NCBI RefSeq assembly: GCF_014839805.1
Contig: NC_051124.1
Span: 806,001 to 870,000 of the forward strand
Source: Manduca sexta
Lineage: Eukaryota > Arthropoda > Insecta > Lepidoptera > Sphingidae
Direction of reading: 5' to 3'
Length of the DNA stretch: 64,000 nucleotides
Made by a program: the position numbers and the translations under genes. The notes under the pieces are model-generated. The model was not told the origin of the DNA, did no database searches, and was given only the letters and a program-made list of their open reading frames with translations. Shown one piece after another: positions 1 to 11,265 of this stretch (positions are counted from its first letter, which is position 1; every line of letters starts with the position of its first letter).

Positions 1-1007
1 TGACAGTAAAGGATACGGCTAAGCTCTGCTTTGTCTCCCCTACACAGTGACAGCAGCGCGTCTCCGCAGTATATTTCCCACGCACGCCGCCATCATTTCC
101 GCCATGCCCCTCGCCGTACACTTCACGCGTATTGAATTCCATATTATTTTGAATACATGTTGTATATTTGGCAATAAAATTAAGAAAGTGTTGTTTACAC
201 GCACGTCATATGTTGCTTAAATATTACACTCTAGAGTTATACTGACCAGTAAATCCTAACAGCACTGCCCGATCTAGAATTCGAACCTCAAATCTCAGAA
301 CGGTACACGAAATGCAATATAATATTTTCTACGCCTCTAAGGTAGTATTATTCAGTCGTATGGTTTGATTTTTGTCATATATATAGTTTTCCATATATTC
401 ATATATCCATCCATATCATATCATATCATTGTTAAAAACCTTTATGAAAAGATTTATTATAAGTAATCACAATCTGTTAAATGGATTACTACGAGACACA
501 TGAAACATTAACTCAAATAATATATTTAATCGTATAAAAGCCCTAATGAAATTAAATCCAGACAAGAATCACCACAGCCGTAGCCTAAACCAAAAGCTAC
601 TATATAAATATTTCTCAATTCCATTTAAATTCGAGATTAATTATAAGATATAACTCCAAATAAAAGCTTCATCGTCCCGAATATAATTCCCGTTTTGATA
701 CGTAGTCAATACCATCAAATCCCAAAGCACAAAAGGTGTTCGCAGCTTTCACGAAAAAAAGTACGAAAGAAAATGCAGATTCGCTCCGGGATCGGACAAG
801 CTGTCCTCCGGGAGCCGCCCGGGAAGGGCACCGTTTATTTATTGCGTTTCCTGTGAAAAATCCATTCCTTATAAATAAATACTTTTGTGTCGAGTGCCTA
901 TAAATATTATTGCAAGTTTTTTATATTCTTTGGATGTTATTTTAAATGATTTATTGTTATGGATGAATGCTTTATATAACATTAATACAACTATATTATT
1001 AATAACT
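1..1007. other. unannotated AT-rich DNA
   Basis: I see no gene or recognisable repeat here. A short GC-rich patch lies at about 780-830, with CCGGGAGCCGCCCGG able to fold on itself. The first 120 bases are also less AT-rich than what follows, but no coding signal is visible. Confidence 0.5.
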
Positions 1008-1165
1008 ACTTTTTGCTCGCAGCTTCACTTGCGGGAAAGAGTTTTTCCGGTATAAAAAATAGCCTATGGCTATCCCAGGGTCTGAACCCATCTGTATACC
1101 AAATATTATCGAAATTCGTTCGGTAGTGTTTGAGTTTACCGCGTTCAGACTATTAATAAATATAT
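1008..1165 (-). mobile_element. diverged non-autonomous Helitron, 3' part
   Basis: The block reads TTTTTGCTCGCAGCTTC, then a Cys-poor non-coding stretch with 'agcctatggctatcccaggg' and 'gagtttaccgcgttcag'. The same order of words is present in the well-preserved Helitron at 29707-30713. The element's 3' end is on the left, so it lies on the minus strand. The terminal CTAG is mutated to CTAC and the 5' end is not preserved, so boundaries are approximate. Confidence 0.6.
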
Positions 1166-1602
1166 TTTATATTCAACTATACTCTGTTAACATCATTCTA
1201 TCATATGTATAATTGTAATATACAGTTGTTTGTTTTGCCTAATAAATTAAAATTAAATAAAATATAGTACATATATATTATTGGGTTTCTTTTTGGAAAA
1301 CACCTTTCGACTGCACTACTGTATTGGGCCTTACCCTGTAATTTAAGATGTTAATTGGAAAATTAATGAATAATAAACTCAATTCCGTCTAATTTTCCAT
1401 AAGATTTTGTTCTTAAAGCTTGTCAGTGTGTGCCTTGAGCCGCGATCATCGCCGTAATGTGTTTAGGCTACAGTTAATCCGACCACAGCGGCTTTCAGCT
1501 GCGAGAATGACTGATAACATTTCAGAAGGGTTGACGACTGTTTACACTATACGATATATCGTGTGGAACAAATAATTTTATCGAAATTATAATGTACTCT
1601 TT

Positions 1603-1773
1603 TTCCCACGACTTCGCTCGCATGATAACGTTTTTCTGGGCAAAAATTTTTGGCCGGAATGAAAAGTAGCCTACAGAACTCAGGAGTTTTCTAAATCGCT
1701 TTAGTAGTTCCAGAGATTGGCCCCAACAAAAAAATAAAGTTACAAACTTTTCCTCTTTATAATATTAGTATAA
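1603..1773 (-). mobile_element. short non-autonomous Helitron
   Basis: On the minus strand this starts with TTATACTAATATTATAAAG (canonical TCTATACTA... with one change) and ends near CGAGCGAAGTCGTGGG. It contains 'tagttccagagattggcc', a diverged form of the 'tagttcctgagattagc' of the larger Helitrons. It is about 170 bp with no coding capacity. The 3' CTAG terminus is degraded. Confidence 0.6.
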
Positions 1774-1959
1774 ATTTATCCTCGCACAGAAAAGCGAACG
1801 TAGAACTTGATAATGAATAAAATGTTAATTATAAAGCGGATCAATGACACGAAATCATCCCTCAACAGTCAATAGAAAAATACCGGTCAGTATTAGGCCA
1901 CTGATTGAACCTGGAATACCCTACGATTATTTATAACAGGTATTACATAAGGTTAGGAG

Positions 1960-2149
1960 GCCCTATTCCGTCTACGGGGATATATCCGTGTTTTTGCAAT
2001 TACGGTCATTTTAATCAAAGGGCAGTTTTCATGGCCAAATAGGTAAATACGGGATTTTCTATCTTACCTATACGGCTACCGAAGCTGTCCTTCGAGTAGA
2101 ACGCATGTAATTGCAAAAGGAAGGATTCCTCCTATAGACTTAATAGGGC
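1960..2149. mobile_element. 190-bp MITE-like inverted repeat
   Basis: The left end GCCCTATTCCGTCTAC and the reverse complement of the right end, GCCCTATTAAGTCTAT, are imperfect inverted repeats. Pairing resumes further in at TTTTGCAATTAC on both arms. The interior has no reading frame. No clear target duplication is visible. The size and structure are those of a miniature inverted-repeat transposable element; the superfamily is not assigned. Confidence 0.55.
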
Positions 2150-3249
2150 TCTTTGACCGTACATAATTATCGTAGTGCTGTAGAATACACATGAAATCGG
2201 TATCAGATCAGTAAGATTGTTAAGTTATGATTTGAAATAGTAACAGTTTCTTAAATAAAAAATTATAGAACATCGTAGTGGCATCGGATGTTATAAATCA
2301 TAGAACACACGCCCGCTGCAGCACACAAGGCGTCTGTAAGTGACTTTCTATGTAACGGGTGCCCATGGGCTTTTTATGGCTACTGCGCTGTAAAGAAATT
2401 ATAACTGCCTTTGTGGAACTCGACCGTGTAATCACGTCCGATGTTGTAACGTGTGGACACGTTCGATTATCAGTTTATTGTTTATGAACGATTTTAATGT
2501 TTTTTCATGGTATTAAATTTTTACTAATTGTTAGTCGAACACATATTTATTTACGTCTTTGATACTAATGTATTTTATGTAGCTAAGTGAATACCTCTGA
2601 TAACGCCATCTAGTGACATTATCAGTGACTGGTTAATCCTTATGTGTCTGTAAGAAATTGTGTATGTGAAAGGCAAAGGGTCTACTTGGATATGTAATAT
2701 ATTTCGCATAGCCAGTCACAAGTATAGGCTAAATATATAATTTTTTGATCATGTTACACAATAAGAAGTGAAAGTCCTTTTTCGTCAAGAAACGGCCAGT
2801 ACTTATGATTATGAATTACGTTTTTTTAATGATGTATTTATTGTAATTCCTCTCCCGGCATGAATCGTCTATAATGAGTGTCAAACATACAAATCTATAA
2901 TACCTTTACTTCAATAAACATACGTTATCACAAACTTTAACATTTATAATTTTACTAGAAATTATTTAATTAAGTCAAAAATACTAACTCCTATTCACAC
3001 AATCAATGAATTGAATAATTCATATGAATCACCTTACAAGTCAACTTGAACCGAAAGCCTTATGAAAGCCTACGCCTGAAATGCCTTTTATAGCTTGTAA
3101 CCCGCTGAAAAGGATCTCGATATTGTTATTTTCCACTTGGCAGAGGTTCGCCCGCAAATCCGCAGAGATTTGGCATAATAGACATTTGATTTCGGAATTC
3201 TTATGTGCATGATTTGGGGTTCTAAAATATGTTTGGAGTAACTTTTATC
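2150..3249. other. unannotated AT-rich DNA
   Basis: No gene, RNA or repeat was recognised. The only item of note is one CTCF-like motif at 2601-2617, listed separately. Confidence 0.5.
2601..2617 (-). promoter_or_regulatory. single CTCF-like motif
   Basis: The minus strand reads TCACTAGATGGCGTTA, which fits the CTCF core consensus CCASYAGRKGGCRS at 12 of 14 positions. A single site is weak evidence. It is recorded because a dense cluster of the same motif occurs at 55601-56168. Confidence 0.3.
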
Positions 3250-3645
3250 TTTAATCACGACTTTGTGTATCGGACGCCGCAGTCAACATCTGGGGAAACC
3301 TTCAAATGTGATACTGGAATCCCCAGTTTTAACGACTGCAGGGCCCTGGAGGAATGATAGGAGGGGATATCTGGGGAAAGAAGTGTGGGAGAAGGAGAAG
3401 GAACCCTCTTAGGATGGGAGGAGGGGAGATGACCAGGAAATGTTCGCGAGCCCTCATAGGCCTTAATGTGAATTTGGCATCCATGAGGTATACACACTTA
3501 ACTGTGTGTCTGAGGCCGCGACAAATTTTCCTCCGTGCATGGGCGTACATTCAGAGTGGAGACCAAGCGCACTTGAATTGTCTCGGGAAAGGTTTGTTAG
3601 AGTTGAATTTGGTGGAATTTCTTGACGAGTCATTGGATTAATGGC
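3250..3645. other. GC-richer unexplained block
   Basis: This block is clearly less AT-rich than its flanks and carries overlapping open frames on both strands: 95 codons plus (3354-3641), 80 and 73 codons minus. I recognise no domain. It includes a purine-rich run (AGAAGTGTGGGAGAAGG...) and a short inverted repeat CTGGGGA/TCCCCAG around 3290-3340. It could be an exon, a regulatory island or an unknown repeat. Overlap of several frames is expected when stops are rare, so none is called as a gene. Confidence 0.35.
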
Positions 3646-5024
3646 AATGCAATAAAGTAAAAAATATTAATCGATCTTATTCTATCAACTCGGGGTCGAA
3701 CGTGGATATCAATCGACGAGAATAAAGTATTTATATTACTTAATAATTTTTTATGCGCTTTCACAGCACCGAGGGGTTCCATGATGTTCGTTTATGTAGT
3801 CTTTCAGTGTGTGTGTTCCACCTTTAATTTTATCCCATACTAAGCCGTTTTTGATATTAGGTATAAAAAAGACAATAACCACATTTATTAAACTTATTTC
3901 TTCTCATAAAAACTTACTGTTAATAAAATATCGCGTAAAAAGGAACGTGACGTGTTGATAGCTGTAAAATTGACTGGCTTACTGTAAACCAAACAATAAA
4001 ATACGCGTACAAGTTGATATACTCACTGAAGGGGTGCGAATGAAGGAGGAAGCGGTGTTTTGTTTGATGTTATATAATACGCTCACAACTAGATATTGTT
4101 ATATAAACAATGACAAAGACTTTTTATATTCTTCTCATTGCAACTACAATTGTTTTATAGCAGATAGAAAATTAGCAGGTGGGTTCTTAAGTAAAAAATG
4201 ATTACCGCCCACATTAACACATTTCTACAGGAATTACCTTTCAATTGTCAATCGTTAAGAGGTTAAATGCTGCTTATTACACAGCGATCTTTAGTGAGGT
4301 AATACACAATAATATAGGCCAGATCGAATCAAACTATTTTGACTATGGAGAACATGCCTATCCCATCTAATCGTGGGAACGATTATGTTTAACTAAATGG
4401 CGAAAGGAGTGTCCCAAGCTATGTTAATTGTTACCACTGTATTAACTATAGAAAGTTGATATGCGATGTACTTAATAGCATTGAGTTGCTCACAACGTCT
4501 CTGGACGTCAAATGTTATTTTATTACACTGGCTTCGCTACGACCGTACTAAACAAACTGACTATTTTTATTTTCACCCCGAAATATTCTTTCTAAAACAG
4601 CGACTCCTTCGCTTCCGTTCTCAATACAATATAGAATACATAATAAGGAAAAATCATGAAATAACATCGGAATATATCATCGGAACAAACTTATAAGCCG
4701 ACGGTGCGGTGCTCACAAAAATAAGCGCGCATATTGCTGGCATTTGAAGTAAGCGGATTCTGAATCTACTTCAGATTTTATAAATATTATATTGTTTGTC
4801 GCAGGTTCGTAACTAACCAGAGAGGAAGAAGTTTGAAAATGATGTGTGTATTTTTTGTTAATTTTAATCACATCTTACGTCTTTAGTTAAAATAAGACAT
4901 TGTAAAGCCTGTTCACGGGTAAACATTACTAAAAATCAATCGAAGATAATGTAGGCCTATATCACCTATATATTAAATAATTAAAATAATTTGTAAAATC
5001 GCATGGCGCATTCTAGCAACTTGT
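3646..5024. other. unannotated AT-rich DNA
   Basis: Nothing recognisable. A 76-codon frame at 4466-4696 has no domain, splice context or compositional support and is treated as chance. Confidence 0.5.
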
Positions 5025-5074
5025 GTACGATGATCGCTATCTAGCCGGATATAAAATATATCCTACCACCAGCA
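5025..5074 (-). repeat. SINE-like family E, 5' fragment
   Basis: The block ends ATATCCTACCACCAGC, the reverse complement of the 5' end of the family seen at 59899-60142, 15777-16020 and 13316-13550. Only about 50 bp of the head survives. Confidence 0.65.
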
Positions 5075-5947
5075 ACATACATAGATACAAACTTACTAAC
5101 TTCGCCTTGTACTTGTCTATTTAATTATAATTATTAGGCTATTTAGCCACTCGTCTCATAAAACTTTCAAAACAAATTATGGAAAACACGACCTTATCGT
5201 ATGCAGGACACGGTATCGGTAAGGGCCGATGATACGTCGAGATATTCACGAGAGGTCCGACTCGACGTCTGTTCACGCCCTCACAGATTTATGGTAATGT
5301 CCCGCCGAAGTACCGATGCGTTAAATTTATACACTCGCGGTCGTTTTTCTTTTATGTGAAACTATTTGAGATTTATTTTCAGATTTTTAGGCCAGTTTGT
5401 TATGTAAAAGTCATAAGGACGTCATTATACGTCCTGATTTTATTTTTTGTCACTTTTAATTTTAAAAATGATAAAAATACTGGTTATTTTTACCCAAGAT
5501 TTGGATTTAAATTTATTATAAACCTCGGTCTTGTCGCAAATCCGTTGGCATAGTGTATAACAAGCACGTCGTATCAAACATATTAGAAACTCTAGTGGGG
5601 CGTTGTTTATTACTTCGTTACGTAGTTAACTCTAAGCTGGATTTCAACTAGTTAAGTTATCGATTTCGACAGCTTGGAAGTTTATGATGTCGATTTGAGG
5701 ACTTCTATCGAAATTAGGGTACAAGGAAGATGTTATATTAAGGTTGTGTTCGTAGTTCCGCCTGAATTACTAAATTACTAAAGCCTCTAGGGATGTGGCT
5801 TCTTTTTGGTGAATAAATAAATTCAATGAACGAATTGCATAAGTATTTTCGAAGATAAACAACCAAACTCACAAATTGCATCACTTTACAATATTACACG
5901 CCGCGCTAACGTTGTCAGCTGACAATTTTATAGTAGCTGTATGAGAG
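5075..5947. other. unannotated AT-rich DNA
   Basis: No gene or repeat recognised. A 65-codon frame at 5356-5553 is hydrophobic by AT-rich composition only. Confidence 0.5.
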
Positions 5948-6130
5948 CAGGGGCCTTATTCTCTATCCCGCACGTTATTTTGACACTGCGTAACAAGCAC
6001 TTAACACAACGCATCATGTTTAGGACTATAGAAATTTGGCTTACAGAATACCATTCCACGCACATTTCTCGAAGATAACATGACACGGCCGCGTTACGCG
6101 TTTACACTATCATACAGAATAAGGGCCCTG
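5948..6130. mobile_element. hAT-type MITE
   Basis: The left terminus CAGGGGCCTTATTCT and the reverse complement of the right terminus, CAGGGCCCTTATTCT, form terminal inverted repeats that begin CAGGG, as hAT elements do. The flanking octamers are TATGAGAG and TATGAATA, which look like a decayed 8-bp target duplication, again typical of hAT. It is 183 bp and non-coding. A related copy lies at 13573-13745. Confidence 0.65.
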
Positions 6131-7099
6131 TATGAATACAAAATATTGACATCTTGTTGCGGACGTATTGCTGTGACAGCGTCTACGCCGCGCCTTAGAA
6201 TATTATTTTAGTTTGTTTTGTGTTGAATTCGAAGAATTGAACATAATGTATTTTCGTTTCAAATAGGTAACAAATTAATATTTTAGTGTTACATTTGTTT
6301 TTTTTATTGCTTTAAAATCACGAACGACCGCCCATGTGGTATTGTAAAAATATATTTACGCAAATTTGACACTTATTTCAATAAGTGTCATTCTTTGATC
6401 GCTAATCGAACGAACAGAGTAAGTGAGACGAAAATCCTACCTAAGAGGATTATACAAATATGATTCAATAAAGGCAAACTGACCAGTAAACTATATACGT
6501 TTCTGCCTACCCGTCAAAGATAATACTTAAAAAACAATTTTATTTTGTACAAAAACGGTTCTAAAACGAATATGAATTACACAAGCGGGTCAACAAGTTT
6601 TATGTGGAAGGCTTTGTTCCACGTTCTGGAATGGTTTACGAGTGTTTAATCGGTCCCTTTGAATGCAGGTTAATGTGGATTCGGGGCTTTTTATAACTTA
6701 TACGAGACGAGCGTGTTGCTCCCCTGATGTTAAGTCATTTCCTGTACACTACACAGGACTTTCAAATACTATGTGGCAATGGACTATGCTTGTTGTTTTG
6801 AGATGTTGAGTCTAACAATGACATAATAATAATGGCTACTTTGTACTTAGCTAGCTAGAATCTGGTATACAGGAGAAGTACTATCTACTTATCGTGGCGA
6901 TTACAATTTCTACTGAATTGTTAATCTCATTCGATGATCTTAATTAATTATAGGTAAGAACCATATTGACCATACTAGCTTTTAAAAACAAAAAAAAAAC
7001 GCATCAAAGTCGGACCATTTGTTTGCGAACTTCTATGCCACAAACAGACATACAGATACCTGATATATACTTTAAAATTATATCACTCCTCTTCTGCAA
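6131..7099. other. mostly unannotated; repeat-like stretch at 6985-7080
   Basis: No gene recognised. From about 6985 the phrases 'gcatcaaagtcggaccatttg' (split here: GCATCAAAGTCGG, ACCATTTG) and CAAACAGACATACAGATA resemble sequence common near insect short repeats. The boundary and family are not resolved. Confidence 0.4.
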
Positions 7100-7225
7100 A
7101 GATGGTTAAATAAGGGAGCACATCACACAATTCGTACATGGGACGAGAGCTAACGAAATATGGGTTCGTAACACCTCTGTCTACCCCTGAAAAGAGAAAA
7201 ATGCGTGAAGTTATGTACATCGAAT
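7100..7225 (+). repeat. SINE family A, diverged 3' fragment
   Basis: The order CATCACAC, ATGGGACG, 'cacctctgtctacccc' and ATGCGTGAAGT matches the 3' half of family A copies (for example 54505-54615: CATCATGGAACGG, GCGTCTGCATACCCC, AAATGCGTGATG). The 92-codon minus frame over this block is a by-product of the repeat. Confidence 0.5.
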
Positions 7226-8139
7226 GACAAACGTCCGTAACACGTTCCCGACGGCCTCTAATCCAGAGTTTCGGGTCGTCGATGAACAAACTGAAACTAC
7301 ACTTATTTACATGTTTTTGTATGTAGATCACGGTATTCAGGCCTCGTGCGAGATTCCGCATCTTGTTCTGTTTTCTTTTGATATGTTAAATATTTTACTG
7401 CTTTTGTTTGACGGTGAGGAAGTTCGTGGAATCTGTATATTTATACTTGAACTAGGTTATTGCTATCGGTTTCGTCTACATTAAATTGAGTTGCCACTAC
7501 AACTGTGTAATCGGACCCAAAATTGCTTTTTCTAATTCAGAAACTGTACCAAAATACATTTAACGATTCGTATTCACTAATAATTAAAATCATCTAAATA
7601 TAATATTTTTACATTTGCAACATTATGGAATTGACTTTTATTCTTCATAAAAATGCTAACTTTGAAAAATCAAGAAAGTCGCATTTTAAATAAACCGTGG
7701 ACATTATTCAGTCGATTTCAAGGCGATAGTGATTGCAGTCGATGCTGTGATTGAATTGCATTGCATTTACAACGAGGTACAATTTGTTTGTTGAACTGGG
7801 TAGGTACTATGGTAGGCTTATTGCTGCAATTTTAAATGAAACGACTAACAATAGCATTAAATTTTTTAAAAGGTTTTTTTGTCGAAGATATTTTTTTATT
7901 TATAAATATTGAAATTAATTAAATAATGCTTGAATTTTACATCTTTATTCTTTTTCTGTAACTCTTTCACGGACGCCATTAAATCGATTTTGATTAAGAT
8001 CGGTGAGAAGGAATCAATAGCAGTGGCAAAGAGTCCATATAACTCGTTTCCTGCCGGCATCCCTTTACGTAGAATCTACTTATCATTAGAAAGATTTGCA
8101 GACTGCATTCATGAACATTAGTAAGTATATGTTGCGTTG
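7226..8139. other. unannotated AT-rich DNA
   Basis: No gene recognised. A 63-codon frame ending at 8121 has no domain and no clear splice acceptor. Confidence 0.45.
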
Positions 8140-8178
8140 AGTTCCCTTTGGAAAATTTTCACTTTTCGCCACTGATAA
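8140..8178 (-). repeat. family F repeat, 5' fragment
   Basis: The minus strand reads CAGTGGCGAAAAGTGAAAA followed by TTTTCCAAAGGGAAC, the conserved start of the family found at 33651-33815, 54946-55100, 11099-11265 and 57780-57950. Confidence 0.55.
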
Positions 8179-8406
8179 ATAGGAAAGACATCGATTACTT
8201 TTTAAAATGTCTTTAAATTAAGTTCTTGGTGGTGATATTTTTATGGATATCAGACGTTTTATATAGATTCGTTAATAACTTAAATCAATGTTAACGCGTT
8301 TGAGCTTGAACGTATCAAACCCTAGGATGGTTAAGTGACTGTCCTGGATCAGATTGTACTCAGTGCACTACTAATACAGGCCAATGGGATACACATACTT
8401 ATCGCC

Positions 8407-9430
8407 CAAAAAGCGGCGATAGCCTAGTTAGTTGTGGAACGGACTGCCGAATCGAATGTCCGCGGGTTCAAATTCCAAGGCCACACACCTCTCAATTTTC
8501 TAAAGCATTATGAATTATCGCTTGCTTTAACGGTGAAAAAATATCGTGAGGAAACCTGCATACCTGAGAAGTTCTCTTTAGGTATTTTAAGGGTGTGTGA
8601 AGTCTACCAATCCGCACTAGGCCAGCGTGGGGGGCTAAGGCCTAACCCCTCTCAGTAGTATTACATTGCGAAATTCGAAGCCACTATTAAGCGCAAGTTG
8701 TGTAATAAAGCTTATTACAAGATCTCAGAATACCTAGAGGATATAAATGCCTGGGACTAGGCATTTTTGTGTGATTGTCTTTGGAATCATGTCACTTGAT
8801 CGAGATATATATATATTTTTTTTTCTTCTTTCTCTTTATTTGTAGAATAACTGTAAGCGGCTTGGGTATGAAATACTCTCTAACTGTCTGTACCTGCGGC
8901 GGCGTCGTGTGACGGGTCGGCCACTTCCCTACAATATGGTTGAGGAGGCCGATGGCTGGCACATGCGTCATACTCGTGAACGGGTGCTGCTTATGTGGAC
9001 TGTTCTGCCCATTTCGCTTACATTTCTAATTTCTAATTGCTAGAGGTGCTGGGAGGAAATAATTATAAGGATAATAGAGAAATTTCATGATTCCTGAGAG
9101 GGTTGTGCAGTCATATAAAAATTTAAATTAATTTATTCCTTATTTCACGAGCCTATAAATGAACTGCTCTAAACTTTTTTTTCTCTTTTCACTTTATCAT
9201 GTACTGTAGTCTTTACCCTAAACTGATTGAAAAGAGCAACACCAGAGTTTCTTGCCCGTTCTTCTCTGGTGAAAACTGCTTTCCGAACTGGTGGTAGAGT
9301 TAATATTGACGGAATCTAAATAATGTATAACATTTTACAGATTCAAATAAATCATTTCATTTCATTTCAGTAGAGGAGGCCCGAGCCCAGCAGTGGGACA
9401 GTGTATAATACAGTGCTGATATTATTATCG
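8407..9430 (+). mobile_element. SINE family C, split by an insertion
   Basis: The head has RNA polymerase III-like boxes: TAGCCTAGTTAGTTG as the A box region and GCGGGTTCAAATTCC as the B box. The body carries CGTGAGGAAACCTGC, TGTGTGAAGTCTACC and CAATCCGCACTAGGCC. The element breaks at 8658 and its 3' end resumes at 9374 with AGGAGGCCCGAGCCC and a short (ATT)n tail. The uninterrupted order is visible in the related copy at 23627-23824. The 74-codon frame at 8434 is part of the SINE. Confidence 0.8.
8659..9366 (+). mobile_element. LINE 3' end inserted in SINE C
   Basis: The insert is flanked by TCAGTAG at 8652-8658 and again at 9367-9373, a short target duplication. Its 3' end shows AATAAATCATTTC repeated ATTTC units, the simple-repeat tail common on non-LTR retrotransposons. 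The segment GAGTTTCTTGCCCGTTCTTC at about 9247-9266 and AACTGCTTTCCGAACTGG also occur in reverse at 25550-25620. No reverse transcriptase frame survives, so it is a 5'-truncated 3' UTR copy. The exact LINE clade is not determined. Confidence 0.65.
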
Positions 9431-10014
9431 CCACAATAGCCGGTCTTAATTCTCGATCCAAACAAAACTAAAACTAACGAAAAGCCCCGAAATTCCCCTC
9501 CCTTAACTCATCTCGGGTTATTCAAAAATGGTGTAGTAAATTTCGTTTACATACAGAATGGGTTGTCCGAGAACAATGCATGTCGGCGGTGGATGAATGG
9601 GGCTGGCAGAGTTGAAAAGTTACCGCTTTGTTGAGACCGGGCGTACACGTGTATAAGAACGCATTGTGTGCCGAGGTTTGATCGGTTATGATATTCGAAC
9701 GTTCGAGAAACGTGTGATGGGTATTCAATAGATTTTAAACGGGTACAAACATGTTGGTTATATTTGTCTACGATTTGACCATTATTCATGTCAAGTGATA
9801 ACTGGTTATAGCATTTTGAATGATCAGTGACTGCTAGAGGTTCGAAAACTCTTATCCCTAATTACTATTCTTCTTATTAGTAAAACATTTACAGTATCGG
9901 AGCTACAACTTCAGATATTAGCATGTATAAAATTTGCAAATCTTTAGTTTCATTATTAAGATTAATATTTACAAAGCTACAAGGAACAAATGATAAAATA
10001 TAGTATTTTTTATC
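9431..10014. other. unannotated DNA
   Basis: No gene recognised. Two overlapping minus frames (9522-9728, 9547-9789) have no recognisable domain. Confidence 0.45.
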
Positions 10015-10150
10015 GCTTTGAATGGCGTGACAAGCTTGCCGTTCGCCTCATGGTAAGCGATACGACCGCCCATAAGCTTTAGGAACTCAATCTACCACCT
10101 CGAATTACAAAGTATTGTTTGGTATTCCACTGCACTCGCCATAATGCCTG
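10015..10150 (+). repeat. SINE family D, 5' fragment
   Basis: GAATGGCGTGACAAGC, TTGCCGTTCGCCTCATGG, CGATACGACCGCCCATAA and TATTCCACTGCACTCGCC occur in the same order as in the longer copies at 19052-19345 and 52805-53100. The 3' half is missing. Confidence 0.75.
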
Positions 10151-10208
10151 TCGCATTTAATAGTTGACAAATTAGTATATCTAAACGATACGAAGTACAG
10201 TGTATGTA

Positions 10209-10954
10209 CAGTCAGCGCCAAAAGTAGCTGAAAAAGTTCAAAATTTCAAACCGCTTTTGAACGTAAGTGTGGCGGCATTATCCGCACAAAACATCAGTTT
10301 TATAAACAAAACTTCAAATTAATTAAATAAACTTAAAACTAATAATTAAACTGCTAAAACTTAAATACTATTATCATTAACATAAAAATTGTAAAATAAA
10401 ATTTCAGTGTACAAATAGTACAACATTCGGTAATATATAGCGATCAACTAACAATGCCCTACGTCACATAAACCGGTCGAAGCGGGGTGCGTACGCTCCG
10501 CCTGTCACGTAGCCCCCGGCCGACCGCAGTCAGTCAGCCGACGCATGCGGCGCGGATCGCTCTCGCTGTCGCTTACGCTTGTTACTATACCGTTCATAGT
10601 ATTTTGTTCGTTTTGCTTCGCTGTAGACTTTCTCTTTATTTTCTCTCCTTCTTTCTTGTAGTGCGTGTTTCTTTTACTCTTGTATGAATTGTACTCTTAC
10701 TCTGTGCAAATAAACTCTCTTTGCGTGTGTAGTACACACTGTGTACTTTACTTCTATTACTTCTACCCGCTACACTTGAGTCTAACACTACCTACAGTAA
10801 GTGTCCTTGTCAATAATCGTTTTCCAAAATCCACAACATACCGACAGACAGAAAAGTGGACGTATATATATAAAGAAAAAATAATTATCGATTGAAGTAA
10901 AATTTAGAACAGTCTTGAACTTTAAAATTTTTCAGCTACTTTTTTGTCTGACTG
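10209..10954. mobile_element. Tc1/mariner-type TIR element
   Basis: The left end CAGTCAGCGCCAAAAG continues TAGCTGAAAAAG; the right end is its inverted partner, CTTTTTTGTCTGACTG preceded by TTTTTCAGCTA. Each end is flanked by a TA dinucleotide (10207-10208 and 10955-10956), the target duplication of Tc1/mariner elements. No transposase is visible, so this is a non-autonomous copy of 746 bp. The next word, TACAGTCAGCAAATAC at 10966, repeats the terminal motif and may be the end of a second element whose partner end I did not find. Confidence 0.7.
10495..10795 (+). repeat. solo LTR-like insert inside the TIR element
   Basis: A GC-rich start TGTCACGTAGCCCCC is followed by CpG-rich sequence, then pyrimidine-rich sequence, AATAAA at about 10710 and a region with CTACA or TAACA possible ends near 10774-10790. 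This order (TG start, promoter-like U3, polyadenylation signal) is that of an LTR. No perfect target duplication could be found, so the call is tentative. Two frames of 66 and 76 codons over it are not genes. Confidence 0.35.
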
Positions 10955-11098
10955 TACATTCGGCGTACAGTCAGCAAATACATCACGTTAACGGCTCGGA
11001 AAAAACTGTCCCCGAACAATAGCCGTGACAGGCGGACCGGCGGTCGTTTGTATGTGTAATTTATACCACGACTACTGACTAAATACATACAGCATAGC

Positions 11099-11265
11099 AG
11101 TGCCGAAGGGTGAACATTTTCAAAAGGTAACCCGAGGCAAAAAAGCCTTAGTTAACATATCGCAGTCAAATTAACAAAAAAAAAAACACAAACAAACGCA
11201 AACGTAGATAAACCTAAAAGGGAAGCCGGTAGGAATCGTATTGTATGGACGCTTTGGATTGCAGC
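11099..11265 (+). repeat. family F repeat
   Basis: It starts GTGCCGAAGGGTGAACATTT and ends GGAAGCCGGTAGGAATCG, TATTGTATGGAC, the same head and tail as the copies at 33651 and 54946. The middle is more diverged. Confidence 0.6.

Noticed and set aside
7083..7361. 92-codon minus-strand frame
   Set aside because: It overlaps a diverged family A SINE fragment and has no recognisable domain.
10487..10895. two small plus-strand genes of 66 and 76 codons
   Set aside because: They lie on the LTR-like segment and its pyrimidine-rich part; the residues (LLLYELYSYSV...) reflect composition.
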